This document shows, in pieces, positions 50,308 through 61,328 of a stretch of DNA of 64,000 nucleotides. The translations under genes were made by a program, and so were the position numbers. This DNA is from Triticum aestivum (lineage: Eukaryota > Streptophyta > Magnoliopsida > Poales > Poaceae), in the NCBI RefSeq assembly GCF_018294505.1, contig NC_057808.1, forward strand, positions 352,953,114 through 353,017,113, given 5' to 3'. Positions within the stretch are counted from its first letter, which is position 1. Each line of letters opens with the position of its first letter. The notes under the pieces were generated by a model, which was given only the letters and a program-made list of their open reading frames with translations, did no database searches and was not told the origin of the DNA.

Positions 50308-52027
50308 TGTTGGGAATCGTAGCATAATTTAAAAATTTCCTACGCTCACCAAGATGCATCTATGGAGTCTACTAGCAACGAGGGGAAAGGAGTGGATCTA
50401 CATACCCTTGTAGATCGCGAGCGGAAGCGTTCCAATGAACGTGGATGACGGAGTCGTACTCGCCGTGATCCAAATCACCGATGACCGAGTGCCGAACGTA
50501 CGGCACCTCCGCGTTCAACACACGTACGGTGCAGCGACGTCTCCTCCTTCTTGATCCAGCAAGGGGGAAGGAGAGGTTGATGGAGATCCAACAGCACGAC
50601 GGCGTGGTGGTGGATGTAGCGGCTCTCCGGCAGGGCTTCGCCGAGCTTCTGCGAGAGAGAGAGAGGTGTTGCAGGGGAGGAGGGAGGCGCCCAAGGCTGT
50701 GATCTTGCTGCCCTCCCTTCCCCCCACTATATATAGGGCCAAGGGAGAGGGGGGGCGCAGCATTGCCCCTTCCTCCAAGGAAGGGTGCGGCCAGGGGGGA
50801 GTCCTTCCCCCCCAAGGCACCTCGGAGGTGCCTTCCCCCTTTAGGACTCTCCCTTTTTTCTTATCTCTTGCGCATGGGCCTCTTGGGGCTGGTGCCCTTG
50901 GCCCATATAGGCCAAGGCGCACCCCTTACAGCCCATGTGGCCCCCCGGGGCTGGTGGCCCCCTTGGTGGACCCCCGGACCCCTTTCGGCACTCCCGGTAC
51001 AATACCGATAAAGTGCGAAACTTTTCCGGCGACCAAAATAAGACTTCCCATATATAAATCTTTACCTCCGGACCATTCCGGAACCTCTCGTGACGTCCGG
51101 GATCTCATCCGGGACTCCGAACAACTTTCGGGTTTCCGCATACATATATCTCTACAACCCTAGCGTCACCGGACCTTAAGTGTGTAGACCCTACGGGTTC
51201 GGGAGACATGCAGACATGACCGAGACGCCTCTCCGGTCAATAACCAACAGCGGGATCTGGATACCCATGTTGGCTCCCACATGTTCCACGATGATATCAT
51301 CGGATGAACCACGGTGTCGAGGATTCAATCAATCCGTATGCAATTCCCTTTGTCAATCGGTATGTTACTTGCCCGAGATTCGATCGTCGGTATCCCAATA
51401 CCTTGTTCAATCTCGTTACCGGCAAGTCTCTTTACTCGTACCGCAATGCATGATCCCGTGACTAACGCCTTAGTCACATTGAGCTCATTATGATGATGCA
51501 TTACCGAGTGGGCCCAGAGATACCTCTCCGTCACACGGAGTGACAAATCCCAGTCTCGATCCGTGCCAACCCAACAGACACTTTCGGAGATACCCGTAAT
51601 GCACCTTTATAGTCACCCAGTTACGTTGTGACGTTTGGCACACCCAAAGCACTCCTACGGTATCCGGGAGTTGCACGATCTCATGGTCTAAGGAAAAGAT
51701 ACTTGACATTGGAAAAGCTCTAGCAAACGAAACTACACGATCTTTTATGCTATGCTTAAGTTGGGTCTTGTCCATCACATCATTCTCCTAATGATGTGAT
51801 CCCGTTATCAATGACATCCAATGTCCATAGTCAGGAAACCATGACTATCTGTTGATCAACGAGCTAGTCAACTAGAGGCTTACTAGGGACAGGTTGTGGT
51901 CTATGTATTCACACATGTATTACGATTTCCGGACAATACAATTATAGCATGAATAATAGACAATTACCATGAACAAAGAAATATAATAATAACCATTTAT
52001 TATTGCCTCTAGGGCATATTTCCAACA
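50308..52027 (-). repeat. 5' LTR of element E
   Basis: 1720 bp, nearly identical to 43,456-45,177. The plus-strand order primer site then LTR shows that it is the 5' LTR of a minus-strand element. TATA box at 50,727-50,736. CTTTT follows at 52,028. Confidence 0.93.
50727..50736 (-). promoter_or_regulatory. TATA box in the 5' LTR of element E
   Basis: CTATATATAG; this is the LTR copy that would drive the element's transcript. Confidence 0.6.
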
Positions 52028-53617
52028 CTTTTTAACTCCGAGGTCTGCGGCGATCCTGAGACTGGCAAGCAACCCCTCGTACTCAGCAGTGTTGTTGGTG
52101 GACATCTCCCTGGGAAAGTGCATCTGGATTACATACTTGAGGTGCTCTCCAATGGGTGCGGTGAGCATCACACCAGCACTGGCGCCTTGCAGCGAGAAAG
52201 CTCCGTCAAAGTACATAATCCAGTCGCGAGCTGTTTCCTTGCCGGGGAGAGTGGTCTCCTGGATATCTTCATCACGCGTTGAGGTCCATTCTGCAATGAA
52301 CTCCGCCAGGACTCTACTCTGGATGGTTGAAGTACTTTCAAACTTCAACCCAAAGCTTGATAACTCCAAGGCCCACTCCACAATCCTTCCGGTTGTGTCT
52401 GGGTTGTGCAGTATCCGTTGCAACGGGAGACGGGTGACGACAGTGATCTCGTGGGCTTGGAAGTAATGACGCAGCTTCCTCGAGGCCATAAGGAGGCCGA
52501 AGAGCAATTTCTGCACACCGGAGTATCTTGACCTAGCCCCCTGAGGGAGCTGACAAAGTAAATCGGGTGCTGCATCATCTTCTTCTTCTGCACCACTCCA
52601 CTTGACTGCGCGGGCTCTGTCCTGATGGCGTCAGACTCTGCCGGGAGCCTTGCCTTGCCGGCACCAGGCCCTGCCGGGGGAGTCTCTGACTTGCTGTCCG
52701 CCGGTCCTACCGTTGCCACTGCCTCTTCGTCAACCTCCCTCTGCGCCACTAGCGCGGCGCTGACCACTTGATTCGTCGCCGCCAGATACAGCAGCAACGG
52801 CTCTTGTGGTTTAGGCACAACTAGTATCGGTGTAGAGGAAAGGTATCTCTTCAGGTCTTGCAACGCCGCCTCGGCCTCTGGGGTCCACTCCATTGGGCCC
52901 GCCTTCTTCAAGATCTTGAAAAAGGGAAGGGCGCGCTCAGTGTTCAGCTTGAGGTTGATCTTGCGCAGGTTGGCAAATGTCTCTTCTAAGTCTTGTACAA
53001 GAGTTGCCCTGTCCTTGGTTTTGACCACTATATCATCCATATAGGCTTCCATATTTCTATGTAGCTGGGGTTCAAAACCAATTTGGACTGCCCTTGCAAA
53101 TGTTGAACCAGCACTCTTCAACCCGAAAGGCATCCGTAAAAAGCAATGCGTACCACATGAATGTTGTCTTCTCTTCGTCTTCTCTTGTCATGAAGATCTG
53201 GTGGTAACCCGAGTAGGCGTCGAGGAATGATAACATATCACACCCGGCCGTGGAGTCAACAATCTGGTCGATGCGCGGCAACGGGAAGGGGTCCTTAGGA
53301 CAAGCCTTATTGATATCTGTGTAGTCAATGCACAACCTCCACTTCCCGTTTGCCTTGCGCACCACCACCGGATTGGCCAACCACGTCGGATGGAGCACTC
53401 CCCTCACCAAGCCTGCTGCTTCCAACTTTCTGATCTCCTCTGTGATGAATTCCTGCAGTTCCAAAGCTTGCTTCCTGACCTTCTGCTTGATGGGTCGCGC
53501 ATGGGGACATACAGCAAGATGGTAGTCAATCACTTCCCTGGGAACGCTGGGGATGTCAGATGCTTGCCACGCAAACACATCGACATTCGCCCACAGGAAA
53601 GTGACGAGCGCGCTTTC
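52028..53617 (-). pseudogene. Element D reverse transcriptase, RNase H and first half of second RNase H
   Basis: Minus strand, right to left. 53,578-53,072 has the RT amino part (VRKANGKWRLCIDYTD, LPRIDQIVDSTAG, SFLDAYSGYHQI). 53,133-52,345 has the RT palm (MPFGLKSAGSTFARAVQ, then the catalytic box AYMDDIVVK at about 53,033-53,044) and RT-linked RNase H. 52,516-52,028 continues RNase H and opens the second RNase H (DWIMYFDGAFSLQGASAG, TNNTAEYEGLL). Defects: a frame break at about 53,140-53,150 between the two RT parts; after NLRKINLKLN the protein jumps to ERALPFFKILKK, so the usual stretch of about 60 residues (the KCVFG...GKLLGF region) is absent; and another frame break lies near 52,500. 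It is interrupted at 52,028 by element E. Confidence 0.88.
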
Positions 53618-55816
53618 CTATTTGCTGTCAAGGTTGGAGCTTATGGTGAAAGCCCCTCCCGTACCATCCTCCTTGACGGACACCTTCTTGGTCTCTGGTG
53701 GCACAGCTCTGGATTTCTTGCTCTTGCCGGTGGAGCTCTCTGGCACATCCTCGACGGTAGCACAACACTCTGAAGAGGTGCGCTTGCCGGAGTGGGTGCG
53801 AGAGGTCTTGCCGGTCTTCTTCTTCCCTCCCGGTGCTTCAGCGGCAGGAGCAAGTGCCTTGGCGGCAGCTGCTGCAACTGCTTCCCGGTAGAGTAGGTCG
53901 GCGCAGATCAGCGCGTCCTTCTTGTCGGAGGGGACGGTGATGATGTTCATCGGCCCAGGAATCTTCAGCGTGTTGTAGGCGTAGTGCGATGCTGCCATGA
54001 ACTTGGCTAGTGCCGGGCGGCCGAGGATCCTGTTGTAGGGCAAGGGGATCTCGGCTACATCAAAGACAATCCTCTCCGTCCTATAGTTCAACTTGCCTCC
54101 AAACGTCACAGGCAATGTGACCTTCCCCTTCGGCTGGCTCCTTCCCGGGTTGACCCCTTGTAACGTGCCCGTTTCCTCGAGGTCTCCGTCAGGAATTTGC
54201 AGCCTTTTGATCACAACGGGTGAGATCAAGTTCAGATCGGCCCCGCCGTCAACCAGCATCTTGTTCACCTTGAGGTTGCGTATCGTTGGTGACACCAACA
54301 ACGGCAAACACCCGACCGCAGTTGTGCGGTCAGGGTGGTCCTCGGCGTCAAAGATGAGGGGCGTGCTGGACCACTTCAGCGGCTTCTGAGCGTCGAATGA
54401 GGGCTCCGTTGCTGTGATCTCACGCACCCACTGTTTGAGCTGGCGGTGAGAAGTATGCAGCGAGGCGCCACCATCGACGCACATGGCCTCTGTAGCCTTC
54501 TGAAACTCTTGCTCGCCAGACTCGTCGTCCTCGTCATGATCGTCGTCTTCTTGCTTCGTGTCGCGGCCCCGGGCGGGCCTCTCTTGTTGGTTGTCCTTGC
54601 CGCGGCGGCCTCCTTGTCCGCCACGCTTCTTGCCGGATCCCACGGCACCATCCTGGCCCTTCTCCTTGTCCTGTCTCTCATACTCAGCTTTTTGCTTCTC
54701 AGCAAGCAGCTCAACTTGCCGGCAGTTCTGGAGGTCGTGGCCCTTGGTGCGATGGATCTTGCAATATTGCTTGTCGAAGCCCCCCGGCTTGTCGGCAGCC
54801 GCCAAGGCCCGGCAAGCGGCGCACCCGGCAATTTCCTTGCTGGGGTCGTCTGCCTTAGCCTTCTTGGCGGCACCGGTGCTGTCGGATCCCTCGACGGCAA
54901 GCACGGTCTTGCCCTTGCGTTTCCTGTTGCGACGCCGGTGCTTCTTCGCCGGGGCGGCGGTGTCTTCATCAGTAGAGTCTGTTTCCGCGCCGGCGTCTTC
55001 GCCGGGGTACTTCCTTCCCTCTTCAGCCCGAGCGCACCTATCGGCCAGAACATAAAGTTCAGCCATATCCTTAACCTTGTTCATCGCCAGCTCTTCGTGC
55101 ATCTTGCGGTTGCGCACGTTCTGATGGAACGCGCTAATCACGGCAGCGGGATGAACATCGGGGATGTTGTATTGCACCCGGCTGAACCTCTGGATGTACT
55201 TGCGCAGGGTTTCCCCTTCCTTCTGGGGAATGATATGCAAATCACTGGCCTGGCCATGAGCTTGGTGGCCCCCGGTGAAGGCACCAACGAACTCATGGTA
55301 CAGATCTGACCAAGAAGAAATGGAATCCACCGGCAAGTGCATCAACCAAGACATGACGTTGGGCTTCAGTGCCAACGGGAAGTAATTGGCAAGCACCTTG
55401 TCGTCGCGAGCTCCGGCAGCTTGCATCACGATGGTGTAAATGCTGAGGAATTCTGATGGATGGGTCTTGCCGTTGTCCTTCTCGCTGACATCGGGCTTGA
55501 ACGTGCGGTGGGACGGCCAATGGAACTGCCGCAGCTCACGGGTAAAGGCTGGGCAACCCACCTCGTAAGGTAGGCCGCCAGAGCCCCCCGGTGCTGGGTG
55601 GTCCATGGCGTGTCCCGCCCGCTTATCCGACTGGTGGCGTGTATCGCGCCGGCGCTCGATAGTGGTTCGAGCATCTTCGTGGGCTCGTTCTCGAAGAACT
55701 TGGCGCTGGTCGCGGTGGGTCCGTGGGTCAGACGACGCTATGGAAATGTTATCACAAGCGTCATCGCGACGGACCGACACCCGCGGTGGCTGGTGTGGAG
55801 GAGGAGAGTGCACCAT
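53618..55816 (-). CDS. Gag-protease polyprotein of Tat-like Gypsy element D
   Basis: An intact 732-codon frame from ATG 55,814-55,816 (an in-frame stop lies a short way upstream) to a stop at 53,618. The gag domain spans about residues 85-290 (FTRELRQFHWPSHRTFKPDV, LMHLPVDSISSW, ETLRKYIQRFSRVQYNIP). A basic, Lys/Arg-rich segment follows at about 300-330. A zinc-knuckle-like motif is at about 365 (YCKIHRTKGHDLQNC), then an Asp/Glu-rich linker (around EDDDHDEDDE). The aspartic protease is at about 545, with active site LLVDGGADLNLIS and later NRILGRPALAKF. Protease usually has D[TS]G; DGG is seen in several plant Gypsy elements. The frame ends before RT, which is out of frame here. This is the only long uninterrupted retrotransposon frame in the window. 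Confidence 0.88.
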   Translation of the reverse strand: MVHSPPPHQPPRVSVRRDDACDNISIASSDPRTHRDQRQVLRERAHEDARTTIERRRDTRHQSDKRAGHAMDHPAPGGSGGLPYEVGCPAFTRELRQFHWPSHRTFKPDVSEKDNGKTHPSEFLSIYTIVMQAAGARDDKVLANYFPLALKPNVMSWLMHLPVDSISSWSDLYHEFVGAFTGGHQAHGQASDLHIIPQKEGETLRKYIQRFSRVQYNIPDVHPAAVISAFHQNVRNRKMHEELAMNKVKDMAELYVLADRCARAEEGRKYPGEDAGAETDSTDEDTAAPAKKHRRRNRKRKGKTVLAVEGSDSTGAAKKAKADDPSKEIAGCAACRALAAADKPGGFDKQYCKIHRTKGHDLQNCRQVELLAEKQKAEYERQDKEKGQDGAVGSGKKRGGQGGRRGKDNQQERPARGRDTKQEDDDHDEDDESGEQEFQKATEAMCVDGGASLHTSHRQLKQWVREITATEPSFDAQKPLKWSSTPLIFDAEDHPDRTTAVGCLPLLVSPTIRNLKVNKMLVDGGADLNLISPVVIKRLQIPDGDLEETGTLQGVNPGRSQPKGKVTLPVTFGGKLNYRTERIVFDVAEIPLPYNRILGRPALAKFMAASHYAYNTLKIPGPMNIITVPSDKKDALICADLLYREAVAAAAAKALAPAAEAPGGKKKTGKTSRTHSGKRTSSECCATVEDVPESSTGKSKKSRAVPPETKKVSVKEDGTGGAFTISSNLDSK

Positions 55817-56019
55817 GGCCGCAGCACCCCCGGCCCCTCCACCGCTGGCATGCGGTGGTTCGACGGAGCGCCGGCCCGAGGGCCCCGCCGGTCACGGTTC
55901 ATATTTATTGGCGAAGGGGACGAGGCTCCAGATGGTGGCTCTCCACTCGTCGAGCTTCTCCGCAGCAGGAGGGAAGTCGAGGAGCAGCTGCGCGCGCCGA
56001 AGCTTCTGCTAGCGTGGGT
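55817..56019 (-). mobile_element. Element D sequence 5' of gag, cut by element F
   Basis: About 200 bp upstream of the gag ATG, containing short Ser/Arg/Gly-rich frames but no continuous one in frame with gag. It ends at 56,019, where LTR F begins (flank GTGGG). The primer site and 5' LTR of D must lie beyond element F, outside the window. Confidence 0.6.
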
Positions 56020-56499
56020 GTCGGTGTCAAAACCGGCGGATCTCGGGTAGGGGGTCCCGAACTATGCGTCTAGGATCGATGGTAACAGGAGACGGGGGAC
56101 ACGATGTTTACCCAGGTTCGGGCCCTCTCTATGGAGGTAATACCCTACTTCCTGCTTGATTGATCTTGATGAATACGAGTGTTACAAGAATTGATCTACC
56201 ACGAGATCGTGATGGCTAAACCCTAGAAGTCTAGCCTGTATGACTACGGTAATGTGTATATCCTTTCCGGACTAACCCCTCCGGTTTATATAGACACCGG
56301 GGGGACCTAGGGTTTACATAGAGTCGGTTACATAAGAAGGAATCTTCATAATCGGTCGCCAAGCTTGCCTTCCATGCCAAGTAGAGTCCAATCCGGACAC
56401 GGGTACAGTCTTCAGCCATCATGTCTTCACAGCCCATCAGTCTGTCCCAATGGATAACAAGCCGGACGCCCGAGGACCCCTTAGTCCAGGACTCCCTCA
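56020..56499 (-). repeat. 3' LTR of Gypsy-type element F
   Basis: 480 bp from TGTCGGTGTCAAAACC to GGACTCCCTCA on the plus strand; on the minus strand it starts TGAGGGAGTCC and ends GACACCGACA. The minus strand reads GGGCTAC just before it, a weak polypurine tract, so the element runs rightward on the minus strand. TATATAGACACC-like text near 56,287 is the probable LTR TATA region. Confidence 0.75.
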
Positions 56500-57041
56500 G
56501 TAGCCCATGAACCTGGCTTCAATGACGAGGAGTCCGTCGCGCAGATTGTCTTCGGCATTGCAAGGAGGGTTCCTCGTTTTTCCGTACTCCAAGATAGTCT
56601 TCGGATGCGATAATAGTATCCGGACCTGCTACACACACCATACACAACTGCAGAAAGAATATATTTTTACACGAGTTCCATCCACTGACAATTTTTCGTA
56701 GCACGACTGTACGTTCGACCGGCCATAATTCCAAATCATTTTTGCGTTCGACGCCCCACGTCCCGAGACGCGGTTGCCATTGGTACGTCTTGTCAAAGCA
56801 GAGATCATGTCCCCTTATTGCGGGATCCTCATCAATGCGGGCATGGGTAACCCAATCGTGCCGCTTATACAGCCCTTGGGAATAGGCGGATCTTAAGGCG
56901 GGTGAGGAGGCGTTTAATATTCACTACCTCTATAAGGGGATAAGGATTCCCTCTTCCTCGCTCACGCCTTCTCTCTGTCTCCGCCTTTCCAATCTCGAGC
57001 TCCAGCGCCCAAGTTCTCATCTCCTTTCCACTCAAGCAACC
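56500..57041. other. Element F region between 3' LTR and antisense gene
   Basis: Non-coding. Contains the plus-strand TATA-like CTATAAGG at 56,930-56,937 and the presumed leader of the antisense gene. Confidence 0.45.
56930..56937 (+). promoter_or_regulatory. Candidate TATA box of the antisense Transposase_28 gene
   Basis: CTATAAGG, about 110 bp before ATG 57,042, facing the opposite way to the element's own transcript. Confidence 0.45.
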
Positions 57042-60000
57042 ATGTTCGGATCCGGAGGTCAGGGCAAGTGGATGGTCTCCTCCGTCAAGGAGGAGGACAT
57101 TACTGAGCTTCGGGCGGCCGGATATTTGGCGAAGGAGATCGCCCACCGTCTGCCGGCCGAGGGACAAGTCGTCCCCACGCCGAAGCCCACCGAGAGGGTA
57201 GTATCCATCCCCCATTTCCTCCGCGGGCTAGGGTTTTCACTCCACCCTTTTGTCCGCGGGCTGATGTATTATTACGGGATAGATTTCCATGATCTGTCCC
57301 CGAATTCCTTCCTCAACATCTCGGCGTTTATCGTCGTGTGTGAGGCCTTCCTCCGCATCCAACCCCACTTCAGGCTGTGGCTCAAAGTCTTCAACGTGAA
57401 GCCAAAGGTGGTGGATGGCCAACACGCGGAGTGCGGAGGAGCCATGGTGAGCAAGCTACCCAACGTCTCCTGGCCGAAAGGTACTTTCGTGGAGACGGTA
57501 AAGGAGTGGCAGAGACAATGGTTCTACATCACAGAACCCTGCGGCACTACCTGGGCCGCGACTGCCGAATTCCGCTCCGGTGCTCCCATGCGACTCACCT
57601 CCTGGTCGAGAAGAGTCCGGACTGGTGTTCGCCCGATGAGCTGATAGCATTGCAGACGCGCGTCCAGAGCATGATAGCCAAGGACGTCAAGCTCGTCGAT
57701 GTGATCCAGGTGATGCTAGTTCGCCGGATTCTCCCATGCCAGCGCATAAGTCGCCCTCTATGGGATTTCAATCCGAAGAAGCATCAGACCCTGGTGAGGC
57801 TCTTCGAGACCACCCTCGAAGATGCCTGGAAGTTGCTCTTTAAGGGCAACGAGAAACCGCCGGCCACGGATTCAGACCGTGGTCATGACTGTAAACACCC
57901 CGCCAGCGAGGTATGTTATTTTTGATGTATCCCCAACTTAATTGTTTCGAGGATGGTGTCTGAGCTTTTATTATTGCTTTTTCAGGACTGGATGGAGAGG
58001 GCGAAGCGGATCCAGTGTCCAGCTCCGCTGCCTGAAGAACCGTTCATCCCGCGTCTAGCGAAGATGCTGGTGGCAGCGCCATATAAGGCGCCGTAGAAGA
58101 AGGACAAGAAGAAGGCCAAGGGGGCCAAGAGTGGCCCCCGTCGCAAGGGCACTTCGGACGTGACGTCCGAAGACGACGAAGCTCATTCCTTTGTCCCTGA
58201 GGACAATGACGAGGAAGAGGAGGAAGAGGAGAACAACTCTCCCCCTGAGGAGAGGAGGAAGAAGAGGGCGGCTTCGGCGCATCTGGAGACGGAAAAGCCC
58301 AAGAAGGGGAAGGGCGTCCCAGCGGTCAATACCGCGTGGGACGTTGACAGCAGTCCGGAATGACGCCCCCGCACTACGCCCCAGGCCGCGTCGTAAGTGA
58401 CACAGCTCGCTCATGCGCACATCCGGCCCTTTCTCTTCATTATCTTAACATAGTTAGCTGTACTATTGCAGTCCGGCCGGCGACCTGATCCAGCGATCCT
58501 CATCTGGAGGTTCGTTGGCTCCGTCAGAGATGGCGAGCATCCCGTCACCGCCTGCTTACTCCCCCAAGGCCAGGGACGACACCGAAGTGCTGTCCCGGAG
58601 GATCGCTTTGAACTGGGGAGGAGCCCAGGACGCTGTTCGGGAGGCGCCACAAGGCGAGACCTCCACTACTGGACATATGGGGGAGCCGAGCCCCATGGAG
58701 ACTGGCGAAGAGGGCCGCATCCAGTTCGGCCCTTAGCCGAATACGATTCCGGAGACTCATATGGCTCCGAAGTCAGGCGAGCAGCCCCCTTTGAAGGAGG
58801 GGGGTGCGCCGCTTCCACCGGTGGCCCCTGTCCATCCAGGGGCGCCGAATAACCTGATGGAGGCGCTACGAGGCGCCTCCGTCGTGGACGAGCACCGTGT
58901 CCTTATGGGTGCGGTGATCGAGAAGGTTCAGTCCGCCAAGAGTGGACAGAATGAAGCCTACAGCAACCTGTTGACAGGTTTCGAGGTAAGAAAGAGAAAA
59001 AAACATGTAGACCGTAGCCCCTGAGACACTGTCCGGTGTTCGGCGAGAAGAACCGGACAGAGGATCAACCCTTTGTTATAGAAGACTAACTGAATATGTA
59101 TCAATAAGCAGGCGTCACTATTGGCCGCAACCTCGCATGCTGCCGAAGTCTCTGAATTGAAGCAGAGGCTGGAGCGGACCGAGAACGAGCTCAGCGAGGT
59201 TACAATTCGGCTCCAGGAGAAGCAAGGTGAATGAAGACTTGCTATGTGTTCGGAAAGAATAAGCGCTGTATATTGACTGCGGTGTCATGATATGTGCAGG
59301 AGCCGCGACCGAGGTCGAGGCCCTGAGGAAAGCCCTGGGCGAGGCCGAGGAGAAGGCTGTCCAGCAGCAAGCCGCCCGTAAGAAGCTCAAGGCCCGGGTC
59401 AAAGAAGTCCAACAGTAGCTCCAGGATGCGGTGAAAAAATTGGAGACCTTGGAGCATGATGCGTCGGCTCAAGGGGCCGAACTCACCAAGGCTCGTCAGA
59501 GCGCGGAGACCGCACGAATGAGGCCCAGGCCGCTCTCCAGGAGATCCAGGAGGCCAAGAAGATCACGGCGGGTAAGGCCTTTAAGATGCAAAGCAAGTAT
59601 GCGGAGAAGCAGTACCTTTTACTAACCCGAGTTCGGAGTTCCCCAGGGGCTTTTGCGGATTTACCACGCGGTGTATCGGACGCCGTGGAGTTCTATCGAG
59701 CCGAAGGAGGGGGCTCTACGGAGAAGCTATTCTGGTCACAATATGCGGCGTCAGAGCCTCCCGTGTCCTTCACCGATCAGCTGAAACAGCTGGTGGAGCT
59801 ACATAGGGTGGCCGAACTAGCCATGAAGGATTCGATAATCCGGCTATGGCCAGCCGAAGCTATGCCTGGCAGCTACTACAGCCTCGTGAGGCGGATGATG
59901 AACGCATGTCCTCGGCTGGACGTCATCAAGCGCTCTGCCTGTATTGAAGGTGCCCGCATGGCCTTCGCCCGTTGCAAGATGTGGTGGGCAAAGATGAACG

Positions 60001-60128
60001 CCGTTGAAGTTGCCAGAGGGCCGCTGGAGGGCAAGGAGCACCGCACACCCGAGCGATACTTCGCGGATGTCATAGAAGGGTCTCGACTTGCAGCAGCGCA
60101 ATGTTCGCAGGACATTGTATTTGAATAA
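57042..60128 (+). pseudogene. Antisense gene in element F: 'putative gypsy type transposon' (Transposase_28, PF04195-like) protein, five exons
   Basis: Exon 1 (57,042-57,910) begins MFGSGGQGKWMVSSV and carries the family core: PHFLRGLGFSLHPFVRGL, YYYGIDFHDLSPNSFLN, then LVDVIQVMLVRRILPCQ. Exon 2 is 57,986-58,392 (Lys-rich, then Glu-rich), exon 3 58,472-58,985, exon 4 59,112-59,226 and exon 5 59,300-60,128 (Ala/Glu/Lys coiled coil, then a compact carboxy domain with ARMAFARCKMWWAKMN). Intron ends fit GT-AG. Lesions: frameshift near 57,603; TAG 58,094; TGA 58,361; TAG 58,734; TAG 59,416; frameshift near 59,518. The function of the family is not known; despite the Pfam name no catalytic transposase motif is visible. 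It lies next to the 3' LTR in antisense, the usual site of additional ORFs in Tat-lineage elements. Confidence 0.8.
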
Positions 60129-61328
60129 ATGTATTCATGTTGCCTTTGCCTTGTATTATGAAAACAAAGCCTGTTTTGTAATGTAATTTTGCTATGCTTT
60201 TAATTGTTTCATCCTGTGCGGCCGCGTTGCATGTAATCTGAGGGTTGGCCAGTCGTCGGCTTCTGCCCTCACGTAGGTAGTACGGAGGTGTTCGGGATGG
60301 AATCTAAACAATCTTGATCCAATTATATGGTCCTTGAAGGAGTTGTTTAGCGCAACGAACAAGGCAATCAGACTATACGGCTTAAACGCCCTCACTTAGC
60401 CATAGGAGTTTTATAATAAAGCATGGGCGCAGCCCCTGGTTTAAACCAGAGTGCTGTCAGCATCTGATCGGGAAGTGCCGATCTCTCGCATAATGCGGAA
60501 AAAATCTCCAACGATTTGTAACCCTCGAACAGCTGACCGGCTCTCGCCATATCATGACAGTTAGTTTTCGGCTTTCTCTACTGAGGCGCTCATCTGGTCA
60601 AGGCCATGGCACAATCGCAGTAGTTCTCCCTTTACTACCCTAGCCGATTCAGCGGAACGTATGGTAGCAAGCACAGGAGCCGGGCAACCCAACTATTGAC
60701 CAAAGATATGATTCGGAGCCAATGCATATAATGCTAAATTCGGGGTGTAGAACTTATCTATAAGAAGTGTTCGGACCTTCCTGCCGTATTATGGGGCGAT
60801 GGGGAGCCCCTGGCGAATGTGAGGCGTACCAAAGTGTACGGATGTGGTCGATAAGCAAATCGAAATAAAATGAAGTAAGAAATGAAAACCACAGAAACTG
60901 GGCCGCAAACCATTTTCATTATAGCTGTATGGATACGTCGAGGCGTATCTTGTACAAATATTGCGATAAGCATCCGGGCTATTTAACATGCCGGAATCAA
61001 GAGGGCGCAGCATGCGGGTCCTGAGAAATAAGTAGAAATACCGTCAAGAAGAACGTATAGAGGTTACCCTACACACCTATGTTGCTTGCCGTCTTTGTAT
61101 GTCGATCCTTCGAAAGGACTGGTTATCAGGCCCACGGGAAAAAGGAACCTGAAACAAATAAAAAGAAAAAGGGTGAAAGTATGTCTGAGTCCGGGGTCGG
61201 TCAAGCCGTACTGTGGACCACAAGCTGTGCCTCCGTCGATGCCCATGGGATTTTGAGTGCGTAATTGTGTGCGCGTGGTACGAGTGCCACTACTTGACCA
61301 GGGCTGGGACGGAGGCTGAATTGCTAGT
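60129..61328 (-). mobile_element. Element F internal region beyond the antisense gene
   Basis: 1.2 kb of non-coding internal sequence of F, leading toward its pol on the minus strand, but cut at 61,329 by LTR G before any pol domain appears. No gene seen. Confidence 0.5.

Larger units (their letters stand above)
43456..52027 (-). mobile_element. Full-length WIS/BARE-like Copia retrotransposon E, 8572 bp
   Basis: Complete insertion: LTR 43,456-45,177, internal 45,178-50,307, LTR 50,308-52,027, flanked by the target duplication CTTTT. It sits inside the RNase H of element D, on the same strand. Size and LTR length match WIS-2-type elements. The two LTRs differ by roughly five substitutions and a few single-base indels by hand count, so the insertion is recent. 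Internal coding is decayed throughout, so it moved with proteins made elsewhere. Confidence 0.95.

Noticed and set aside
54446..55309. 287-codon plus-strand frame opposite element D gag
   Set aside because: The gag-protease frame on the minus strand has clear domains; this one is hydrophobic antisense translation with no family resemblance.
57042..57650. Active transposase suggested by the family name 'putative gypsy type transposon'
   Set aside because: No DDE or other catalytic motif is visible; the name is historical and the gene is disabled by stops.
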